Assembly (NCBI GenBank): GCA_009731375.1
Contig: BJOX01000087.1
Coordinates: 10,662 to 74,661, forward strand
Direction: 5' to 3'
Length of the DNA stretch: 64,000 bases
From: Paulinella micropora
Taxonomy: Eukaryota > Cercozoa > Imbricatea > Euglyphida
Numbering within the stretch: the first letter of the stretch is position 1; every line of letters begins with the position of its first letter. The position numbers were made by a program, and so were the translations under genes. Below the pieces are notes generated by a model, which was not told where the DNA came from, ran no database searches, and worked only from the letters and a program-made list of their open reading frames with translations. Positions 28,258 through 64,000 of this stretch are shown one piece after another.

Positions 28258-29929
28258 TCATGTTCGGATGTTACCATCTTCTTCTTCAGAACTGGATTTA
28301 GCAGTAGCAGTAGCAGAAGGGGACTTTTCGGCACGTCCCTTAAGCATAGATGGCTTAGAAGTCGCTTGCTTGCTTGCATCGTCATCGTTGTCGTCCTCGT
28401 CGTCGTCGTCATCATCCTCGTCGCTGTCTTCGGCCTGTGCTTGAACCCCTGTTCCCTTTCCTCCTTTTCCTTCATCCTTTCCTTTTCCTTTTCCCTTCCC
28501 TTTTCCTTTTCCTTTTCCTCCTTCTCCTTCTTCTTTTCCCTTTCCTTTTCTTTCTTCTTCTTCTTCTTCTTCTTCTTCTTCTTCTTCTTCTTCTTCTTCT
28601 TCTTCTTCTTCTTCTTCTTCTTCTTCTTCTTCTTCTTCTTCTTCTTTTTCTTTTTCTTCTTCTTCTTCTTCTTCTTCTTTTTCTTTTTCTTTTTCATTTT
28701 CTTCTTCTTCTTCTTCTTCTTCTTCTTCTTCTTCTTCTTCTTCTTCTTCTTCTTCTTCTTCTACTGCTGCTATTTTTTTGGCTTGATTTATTGGGTCTTT
28801 CTTCTTGTGGTACCCGTCATTATCGTCCTCGTCATCATCGTCGTTGTCCTCCTCTGCCTCCACTTCTTCTTCTTCTTCTTCTTCTTCTTCGTCTTCTTCT
28901 TCTTCTTCTTCTTCTTCTTCTTCTTCTTCTTCTTCTTCTTCTTCTTCTTCTTCTTCTTCTTCTTCTTCCTTCTTCTTTGGCACTTCGTCTTTCTTCTTTG
29001 GTGGTTCTTCTTTCTTCTTTGGTACTTCTGCTTTCTTTTCTGGTTTAGCTTTATGACTACTTTTTGGCTTGTCTACTGCTTTTTGTTGTCCATTTCCTTT
29101 CTTCGAAGATGGGACAGAGCTGCCAGAGTCAGCTTCTTGCTTCGGACGCTACAGCAACAACAAAGATATTGCACGAAGGGTCCTTGCACAACTGAACATA
29201 CCTTGGATCTACGGTTTTTCCGTCTTCTCTTTCGTTTGTTTGGAGTCTCAGGGGTGACGTCTTTACTGGCTTCACCCGCCTGTGTCGCTTTGCCTTCAGT
29301 CGGCTTTCCTTCACCCGAATTGCCCTTTCCAGGTTTTCCTTTCCCTTGTGAAAGGCTTTTATTGGAAACCTGATGTGGACTAGGCTTACTTGTGCTAAGC
29401 TTGCCTGGGCTAGGCTTTACTTTTGCATCCTGGCTGTGCGACTTGGCTGGCCTTTCATGGAGTAGATTGAAAAGGCGGATCCCTTCAGCAGGGCCACAAA
29501 GGGTAATGGCGTCAGCTTTGCGCAACCTACAGCACAATGCGACGAAATATGACGAAAATGATGACTGGACAAGGCAAAGAAAGCGCACCCACTAAGCTCC
29601 GTTGGGGAGAACTTCTGAAGCTTCTGCTGGATGGAGCGGTCGAACAGGTTATCGGCCAAAAAGGTTCCCGACCGAGGTGCTCCCACCACTCTTTCTAGCG
29701 GGATCAACTTCGTAGCCGCTTGGATCGAGCTAGATTTTGCCTGTTTCGACATCGTGGTGTCTATGGCTGGCTTTGTATTTGACTTTCGCTTCTTCTTAGG
29801 CTGTCCGGCAACATCATTATCGGCTGTAGTACTGGCTGCTCCTGCTTCGTTTTGAGGTACTTGTGGTTTACTTCCTCGAGACTTTCTCCTCCTTTTCTTC
29901 TTTCCTAAAGCAGGACTGGTTGCAGACAT
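28258..29929 (-). CDS. Three-exon gene for a charged protein with polyglutamate tracts
   Basis: Exon 1 is 29929-29593 (start MSATSPALGKKKRRRKSRGS), exon 2 is 29515-29202 and exon 3 is 29148-28258. The introns, 77 and 53 bp, have GT-AG ends; the phases join cleanly (337+314+891 nt = 514 codons with stop). The one ordered-looking segment spans the first junction: TFLADNLFDRSIQQKLQKFS, then DAITLCGPAEGIRLFNLLHE. Flanks are basic (RKRRRKNRRSK) and Lys/Pro repeats (EVPKKKEEPPKKKDEVPKKK). Exon 3 has several Glu runs encoded by (CTT)n on the plus strand, an Asp run and a Gly-Lys repeat. Likely nuclear or nucleolar by composition; function unknown. The second acceptor choice (GCGCAAAG) is set by frame. 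Confidence 0.7.
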
Positions 29930-30365
29930 TTTCTGCACGCAATCCAAACGTAAAACTCGAAAAAATATTGCAAGCCAGGCAGATCCAGATGTCAGTCATG
30001 GCTCTCGCACCAGTGACGGCTTTCTTTTGGTACCACTTTTGCGAAAGCACCAATGGAATCCAGGATCACGAGACACTTGTTTTTAACGAGAGTACAAACG
30101 AGGGTACTTTCTCGATGGCAACGCATATGATCAGTGTTGATCAATGTTGAGCGTTCACCTTTCTTTTTTATCTCGCAAAAATCATCGCATGGATGAACCA
30201 AATCATCGCTGGCTGCATCCACATGTTCAGTGCCTTGCGTGTTAGGACATGTCCAGACGAGATTCCCAGGGTCAGCTGGACCCTAGATTCAACACGGGGC
30301 GCACTTCAGCTATGGACAGACAGATGTACGTACACAAAAGTACTCACAAACAAACATACAAGCAA
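29930..30365. other. Upstream region of the polyglutamate gene
   Basis: No splice-supported exon seen. It should contain the promoter of the minus-strand gene; a short Met-starting frame at 30222-29992 could be an upstream exon but has no supporting features. Confidence 0.3.
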
Positions 30366-30387
30366 ATATAACAAACAAACATACTAT

Positions 30388-30443
30388 GCATGTATGTATG
30401 TAGGTATGTATGTATGTATGTATGTATGTATGTATGTACATAC

Positions 30444-30474
<31 letters not shown>

Positions 30475-30596
30475 TTATTGCATATGTATTTGTGTTGCAT
30501 ACATACATACGTCATACATACATACATACATACATATGTACATACATATGTACATACATACATACATACATACATACATACATACATCCACATACA

Positions 30597-30627
<31 letters not shown>

Positions 30628-30949
30628 GTACATACACACACACATACATACATACATACACACACATACATACATACATACATACATACATACATACATA
30701 CATACACATACATACATACATACATACATACATACATACATACATACATACATACATACGTACGTACATACGTACATACGTACACACGTACATACATACA
30801 TACGTACATACATACATACATGCATACATACATACATACATACATACATACTTATGCATACATGCATGCATACATACATACATACATACATACATACATA
30901 CATACATACATACATAAATACATACATACCATACATACCATACATACAA

Positions 30950-30980
<31 letters not shown>

Positions 30981-31078
30981 GTACATACATACATGCATAC
31001 ATACATACACACATACACACACATACATACATCCATCCATCCATCCATCCATCCATACATACATACATACATTCTCTC

Positions 31079-31165
<87 letters not shown>
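30388..31165. repeat. (ATGT)n inverted into (ACAT)n, then (CTAT)n
   Basis: (GTAT)n up to about 30436 flips to (ACAT)n with TATGTACATA palindromes at the joint. (CCAT)n (31030-31053) and (CTAT)n (31080-31165) follow. All long frames here (Tyr-Ile-His-Thr or Met-Tyr-Val-Cys repeats) are artefacts. Confidence 0.9.
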
Positions 31166-31166
<1 letters not shown>

Positions 31167-31303
31167 ACGTCCTTCCTCCTCTTCTTTTTTCCAGAACACA
31201 GTCTACCCGTGATTCCCATCCCAGACACATGCACAGTACACAAATTACTGTTTGATGTGAAACTGCGTTCCTTTGCAAGGACTACATTCCTTTGCGACAT
31301 CTC
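31166..31303 (+). mobile_element. Retroelement family C copy with (ATCT)n tail
   Basis: A 138-bp unique segment (AACGTCCTTCCTCCTC ... TTTGCGACATCTC) followed directly by (ATCT)n. Other copies: 55981-56173, 57212-57370 and 60804-60899. All share the right end and differ at the left, typical of 5'-truncated LINE/SINE insertions. Confidence 0.75.
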
Positions 31304-31376
<73 letters not shown>

Positions 31377-31768
31377 GATCTCTCTCTCTATATATATATT
31401 ATATATATACATATATATATGTGTGTGTGTGTGTATATTATATATATATACATATATTTTTATATATATATGTGTGTGTATATATATATCACTCACTCTC
31501 ACTCTCTCTCTCTCTCTCCTTCCATTTCTCCTGCTACTTCCTTTTTTTCCCTTATCTCTATTCCTACACCCAGCCATTCACTGACATTAAGTTAACCTTG
31601 CCCCACAGCAGCTTTGGTATCTTACCTTAGTATAGATACACCCGTTCGTAAAACAGATGGTATGTACATACATACATACATACATACATACATACATACA
31701 TACATACATACATACATAACATACATACATACATGGGAGCGCTTAGGTGCCCCGTCTGTATAAAGTCA

Positions 31769-31799
<31 letters not shown>

Positions 31800-31878
31800 C
31801 ATACATACATACATACATACATACATGCATACATACATTTTTGTCGCGGCTCTAGTATTCTACATACCGCTAAAACAC

Positions 31879-31923
<45 letters not shown>

Positions 31924-32581
31924 TNNNNNNNNNNCCAAGAAAATGTTAATAATAAACCCCGTTTTCCCTTCTCAAGATTTTTGCTTACCCATGTGTTTCT
32001 CTGCCTTGCCCTCCTTTCTTGCTTGCCCTCACAACCAAACGTCTGCTTCTGTCTGTCTGTCTGTCTGTCTGTCTGTCGGTCTGTCTGTCTGTCGGTCGGT
32101 CGGTCTGTCTGTCTGCTCGTCCTCAGCACTCTCAGCCTATCTGTTTTGCCTTACGCACACAGCAGGTCTTATCTCTCCTGCCCATCATCCTTTCATCCAT
32201 CTCCTCCGCATATTCCTTTGCTTCTACACATATATCCATTCCCTACACACCGTTGCCAGTGCCTCTTCTACCCTAGCCTCGGAAATTCACGCACCAAATT
32301 CACGCTTCGTCCCGACACACAGGTATTTCACATGATACACACGTGCACAACTTGAGAGGGCGTAAGCTGCGTGTGTTGTTCTCGTAGAGGGCGGGAGGAC
32401 TATGTGAGTCACTCCATTTTAAAACACACATACATACATACATACATACATACATACATACATACATACATACATACATACATAGGTACGTACGTACATA
32501 CATACATACGTACATACATACATACACGTATACATACATACTCACATACATACATATGTACATACGTACTTACTTACTTAC

Positions 32582-32628
<47 letters not shown>

Positions 32629-33263
32629 CATACATGCATACATACATGCATGCATACATACATGCATACATATATACATACATACATACATACATACATA
32701 CATACATACATACATACATAAATACATACATACATACATACATACATACATACATACATACATACATACATAACATACATAACATACATAACATACATAA
32801 CATACATAACATACATACATACATACATACATACATACATACATGCATACATACATGCATACATACATACACACATACATACATGCATACATACATTAAC
32901 ATGCATGCATGCATGCATACATACATACATACATACATACATACATACATACATACATACATGCATACATACATACATGCATACATACATACATACGTAC
33001 GTACTGTACTTCATACATACATACATACATACATGCATACGTACGTAAGTAAGTACGTACGTACATATACATGCGTCATACATACATACATACATACATA
33101 CATACATACATACATACATACATGCATGCATGCTGCATGCATACATGCATGCATACATACATACATACATACATACATACATACATACATACATACAAAG
33201 TACATACGTACATATATAAATACAGACATACATACATACATACATACATACATACATACATAC

Positions 33264-33294
<31 letters not shown>

Positions 33295-33473
33295 TACATA
33301 CATACATACATACATACATACATACATACATAAATTCAGACTGTGTGTGTGTGTGTGTGCATATATGCGTGCATCCATATGTATGTATGTATGCATGTAT
33401 GTATGTATGTGTGTATGTATGTACGTATGTCTGTCTGTCTGTCTGTCTGCCTGGCTGCCTGTCTTTCTGTCTG

Positions 33474-33507
<34 letters not shown>

Positions 33508-33712
33508 ACACACACGCACAAACACACACACACACATACATACATACATACATACACGCATACATACATAATTCATGCATGCATGCATGCATGCATACAT
33601 ACATACATACATACATACATACACGCACTACACACACACACATACATACATTTCATACGTTACGTACATACATACATACACATATATACATACATACACA
33701 CACACACATACA

Positions 33713-33744
<32 letters not shown>

Positions 33745-33830
33745 ACACACTCACACATACATACATACATACATACATACATATGCACATACATACATAC
33801 ATACATGCATACATGCATACCTAGGAAGAA
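31304..33830. repeat. Simple repeats with a C-run gap
   Basis: (CTAT)n, TA-rich tracts and (ACAT)n to 31830; a 45-bp C-run and N10 gap at 31880-31934; (TCTG)n near 32045-32115; (ACAT)n with ATGC palindromes from 32430 to 33820. 31935-32420 is unique-looking but non-coding. Confidence 0.85.
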
Positions 33831-33837
33831 CAAATAT

Positions 33838-34083
33838 AGAACGGCCATCCGAAATTCACACTTAGACACCAACAAACAGCTTGGATGACTTATAGACAGA
33901 CAGACAGACAGACAAACATACATAGATATGATACAGAGGCAGCATGAAGGGAGTGTAGAAAGACCATCCAAGCTTTCAGTTGAATGTCAACACAAACAAA
34001 CTAGACGACTTATAGACAGACAGACAGACAAACATACATACATACATACATACATACGTACATACATACATACATAAATATAT

Positions 34084-34117
<34 letters not shown>

Positions 34118-34359
34118 ATGATACACAGGCAGTGTAAACAGAGTGTAGAAAGGCCATCTAACTTCACTGAGATATCAACACACACACTAGACGACTTATA
34201 GACAGACAGACAGACACACTTACATAAATGTGTATGATGCACAGGCAGCATGAACAGAGGGAAGAAAGGCCATCTAAACTTCACTTAGATATCAACAAAC
34301 AACTTGGACGTCTTATTTCACCCGACGCTATACTCAGGTACATATATAGATACATACAT

Positions 34360-34413
<54 letters not shown>

Positions 34414-34515
34414 CTGCTTGCGTACATACATACATACATAGATACATACATACATACATACATACATACAACAAACAACTTTGACGTCTTATTTCACCCG
34501 ACGCAATACTCAGGT
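33838..34515. repeat. Composite repeat of about 60 bp in ACAT/AGAC arrays
   Basis: Five diverged copies (near 33838, 33957, 34146, 34262 and 34465) of a segment with GGCCATC...CACTTAGA, ATCAACAAACAACTTGGA and GACTTATAGACAGACAG or CTTATTTCACCCGACGC. Each is separated by (AGAC)n, (ACAT)n or (TA)n. A related end recurs at 35151-35178. Confidence 0.7.
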
Positions 34516-34702
34516 CTACATACATACATACATACATACAAACATACATACATACATACATACATACATGCTTACGTACATACATACAAACATACATACA
34601 TACATACATACATACATACATACATACATACATACATGTATGCATGTATGTATGTATGTATATCTGTTTGTATGTATGTATGTATGTGTGCATGTATGTA
34701 TG

Positions 34703-35800
<1,098 letters not shown>

Positions 35801-35827
35801 TGCTACACGCTTACTGCCCAAGTTTAA

Positions 35828-36373
35828 CATAGTCAACTGCACAACTGCCTTGCAACGATTAGGTCTACCTACCTACCTATCCACCTTGTTAATTATCTAT
35901 TTTACCTATCTATTTTACCTACCTCTCTACCTACCTATTCGCATGTTGTCAGCTGCACAACTGCCCTCCAACGATTAGGTCTACCTACCTACCTATCGAC
36001 CTTGTATGTATGTATGTATGTATGTATGTATGTATGTATGAATGTATGAATGTACATAATGTATGTATGTATGTATGTGTAACAACGTTAAACTTGGGCA
36101 GTAAGCGTTAGCATACCTTGGTATACATACATACATACATACATACATACATACATACATACATACATACATACATACATACATACATAGTCAACTGCAC
36201 AACTGCCCTCCAACGATTAGATCTACCTACCTACCTATCGACCTTGTATGTATGTATGTACGTATGTATGTACGTATGTATGTATGTACGTATGTATGTA
36301 TGTATGTATGTATGTATGTATGTGTAACAACGTTAAACTTGGGCAGTAAGCGTGTAGCATACATTGGCATACA

Positions 36374-36407
<34 letters not shown>

Positions 36408-36740
36408 CATACATACATACATACATACATACATACATAGTCAACTGTACAACTGCCCTCCAACGATTGGGTCTACCTACCTACCTATCGACCTTGTCAA
36501 CTATCTATTTTACCTATCTATTTTACCTATCTATTTTACCTATTTTACCTATCTATTTTACCTATCTATTTTACCTATCTATTTTACCTATATATTTTAC
36601 CTATCTATTTTACCTACCTATCTACCTACCTATTCGCATGTTATTGACTGTTCAACCGCCCTCCAACGCTTTGGTCTACCTACCTACCTCCTGCCTTCTT
36701 ACTTATCTACCTAGCCCACCTATCTACCCACCTACTCTCC
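35828..36740 (+). repeat. Reiterated 30-nt exon-like module in CCTA/ACAT repeat
   Basis: GTCAACTGCACAACTGCC followed by CTCCAACGATTAGGTCTACC occurs near 35832, 35949, 36189, 36438 and, diverged, 36645 and 36730. Each is preceded by ACATAG or similar (AG) and followed by GGTCTACC, so it looks like a mini-exon with acceptor and donor. It would read NCTTALQRL, resembling the end of W-A-x-A repeats. A second motif, CAACGTTAAACTTGGGCAGT, recurs at 36080 and 36328. Confidence 0.55.
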
Positions 36741-36769
36741 AGCGTCTAGGTTTAAATACCTACCTATCT

Positions 36770-37492
36770 ACCTATCTACCTACCTACCTACCTACCTACC
36801 TACCTACCTACCTACCTACCTACCTACCTACCTACCTACCTACCTACCTACCTACCTACCTACCTACCTACCTACCTACCTACCTACCTGAATACTTACC
36901 TCTCTGCATACCTACCTCCCTACCTCCCAGTCCACCTACCTACCTACCTACCTACCTACCTACCTACCTATCCATCTAATTCTCTACCAACTCATCTACC
37001 GGCCTGCATACATGTTGTTCCTTGCTAACATAAACTTACAAACCTACCTACCTACCTACCTACCTACCTACCTACATATCTTCAAGCTCACATAGCTACT
37101 AACTTACGAACCTACGTGCGTTTGCGTGTGAATAGCAAATATATATATATATATATATATACATACATACATACATACATACATACATACATACGTACGT
37201 ACGTACGTACGTACGTACTTATGTACGTACAGACATACGTACATACATACGTACGTACATACATACGTACGTATATACGTACGTACATACATACATACAT
37301 ACATACATACATACATGCATACATACATGACATGGATACATACATACCTGGATACATACATGCATGAACACATACATACATACATACATACATACATACC
37401 TACATGCATACATGCATGAATACATACATACATACATGCATACATACACACATACATACATACATACATACATACACATATGCATACATATT

Positions 37493-37550
<58 letters not shown>

Positions 37551-37667
37551 CATACATACATACATACACGTTGTTCCATATAGCAAAAACAGGCTACGTG
37601 CACGATCAGCGTATACAACCCCTACTACAGCGAACGCTACAGGTTTATGCATGCATATATATATATA

Positions 37668-37701
<34 letters not shown>

Positions 37702-37785
37702 TATATATATATATATGCGCGTGTGTGTGTATGTATGTATGTATGTATGTATGTATGTATGTGCAAATGTCTGTATGTGTATGTG
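36770..37785. repeat. (CCTA)n, ACGT/ACAT and TAGA arrays
   Basis: About 120 bp of pure (CCTA)n at 36776-36888, then mixed CCTA, (ACAT)n/(ACGT)n at 37160-37490, (TAGA)n at 37493-37550, TA-rich and (GTAT)n sequence. No gene. Confidence 0.85.
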
Positions 37786-37786
37786 T

Positions 37787-37978
37787 GTACGAATGTGTGT
37801 ATATTCATGTATATATATCTGTATGTAAATTGCAATCAGGTGATAGGTGGTCAGGACGTCGAGTGTGTGTGTGTGTGTATGTGTTTGTGTGTGTGTGTGT
37901 ATGTGTACGAATGTGTGTATATTCATGTATATATATCTGTATGTAAATTGCAATCAGGTGATAGGTGGTCAGGACGTC

Positions 37979-38017
<39 letters not shown>

Positions 38018-38026
38018 TGTGTGTGT

Positions 38027-38062
<36 letters not shown>

Positions 38063-38650
38063 ATGTGTGTATATTCATGTATATATATCTTTGTGTAAAT
38101 TGCAATCAGGTGATAGGTGGTCAGGACGTCGAGTGTGTGTGTGTGTGTGTATGAATGTGTGTATATTCATATTTATATATCTGTATGTAAATTGCAATCA
38201 GGTGATAGGTGGTCAGGACGTCGAGTGTGTGTGTGTGTGTGTGTGTGTGTACGAATGTGTGTATATTCATATTTATATATCTGTATGTAAATTGCAATCA
38301 GGTGATAGGTGGTCAGGACGTCGAGTGTGTGTGTGTGTGTGTACGAATGTGTGTATATTCATGTATATATATCTGTATGTAAATTGCAATCAGGTGATAG
38401 GTGGTCAGGATGTCGAGTGTGTGTGTGTGTGTGTGTACGAATGTGTTTATATTCATGTATATATATCTGTATGTAAATTGCAATCAGGTATTAGGTGGTC
38501 AGGACGTCGAGTGTGTGTGTGTGTGTGTATGTGTATGTGTGTGTGTGTGTGTACGAATATGTATATATTCATGTATATATATATATACATATATATATAT
38601 CTGTATGTCAATTGCAATCAGGTGATAGAAGGTCAGGACGTCGAGCCGCG
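37787..38650. repeat. Minisatellite of about 90-150 bp with embedded (GT)n
   Basis: Eight units starting near 37787, 37908, 38058, 38148, 38249, 38341, 38436 and 38550. Each has GAATGTGTGTATATTCAT, TGCAATCAGGTGATAGGTGG and TCAGGACGTCGAG, then a variable (GT)n. Units are nearly identical, so unit length changes mostly through the GT tract. Confidence 0.85.
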
Positions 38651-38773
38651 ACATCTTTCAGGCATACTTTGGTGCCTACCTACCTACCTACCTACATACA
38701 TACATACATACATACATACATACATACATACACACATACACACATACATACATACATACATACATACATACAT

Positions 38774-38810
<37 letters not shown>

Positions 38811-38951
38811 CACACACACATACATACATACATACATACAGACATACATACATACATGCATACATACATACATATAAAATATATATCAGGGCATCGGCCA
38901 AGATGCAATGTGAATTGCAGCACCCGCTGGTGCGGGTATGAATTACCATAC

Positions 38952-39082
38952 ACACTCACATACTTTTCTTCTTCTTCTTCTTCTTCTTCTTCTTCTTCTT
39001 CTTCTTCTTCTTCTTCTTCTTCTTCTTCTTCTTCTTCTTCTTCTTCTTCTTCTTCTTCTTCTTCTTCTTCTTCTTCTTCTTC
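38952..39082. repeat. (CTT)n trinucleotide array
   Basis: About 120 bp of perfect (CTT)n just upstream of the first recognised exon of the helical-repeat gene. It could serve as an extended pyrimidine tract for the acceptor at 39109. Confidence 0.85.
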
Positions 39083-39109
39083 ATCATCATCATTGTCGTC
39101 GCCTCATAG

Positions 39110-64000
<24,891 letters not shown>

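Noticed and set aside
29992-30222. A separate 76-residue minus-strand gene upstream of the polyglutamate gene
   Set aside because: No splice sites, no family pattern and a chance-like composition; left as an unassigned upstream region.

Overview
The window is nuclear DNA of a microbial eukaryote, most likely an alga or related protist. Evidence: spliceosomal GT-AG introns in at least three host genes, a non-LTR retrotransposon, MITEs, kilobases of tetranucleotide repeat, and a gene for short helical repeats with a W-A-x-A core of the kind found in organelle RNA factors (OPR/HPR/FASTK-RAP-like). I cannot name the species. Runs of ten Ns beside homopolymers, and two longer N runs, are assembly gaps.

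Layout. (1) 1-2645, minus strand: an uninterrupted retrotransposon reading frame with an RNA-binding-like N-terminus and an AP-type endonuclease, running off the left edge before any reverse transcriptase. (2) About 3.6-17.4 kb: an AT-rich integrated virus-like element of the polinton-like virus (PLV)/virophage group. It has an rve integrase, a DUF5754-like protein, a tail fibre with an S74 self-cleaving chaperone end, a two-helix membrane protein, an A32-type packaging ATPase, a small basic virion-like protein, an adenain-like cysteine protease, a penton and a double-jelly-roll major capsid protein. Integrase would integrate the genome; protease, ATPase, penton and capsid protein form the standard morphogenesis module. 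No polymerase, primase or helicase was recognised. At least six genes carry frameshifts or in-frame stops, and the end of the capsid gene is inverted, so this copy looks endogenised and decaying. Its intergenic regions hold a family of paired hairpins.

(3) 18.5-20.15 kb: leucine-rich-repeat (LRR) exons of two related genes interleaved on opposite strands, some sharing palindromic splice-donor sites, with a conserved hairpin upstream of acceptors. (4) 21.4-24.8 kb: a minisatellite, a gene with a PD-(D/E)XK-like nuclease pattern and several unrecognised small genes. (5) 26.6-29.9 kb: two minus-strand genes for charged low-complexity proteins, one with three exons and long polyglutamate, separated by inverted telomere-like repeats. 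(6) 30-39 kb: almost only tetranucleotide repeats (ACAT, CTAT, CCTA) with minisatellites.

(7) 39-64 kb: a plus-strand gene for a W-A-x-A helical-repeat protein, shattered into exons of about 20-125 nt separated by huge (CTAT)n introns. Three or more families of 3'-anchored retroelement copies end directly in (ATCT)n, which suggests where these arrays come from. One exon core has been multiplied about 13 times, and another exon appears split by a 540-bp pentanucleotide expansion.
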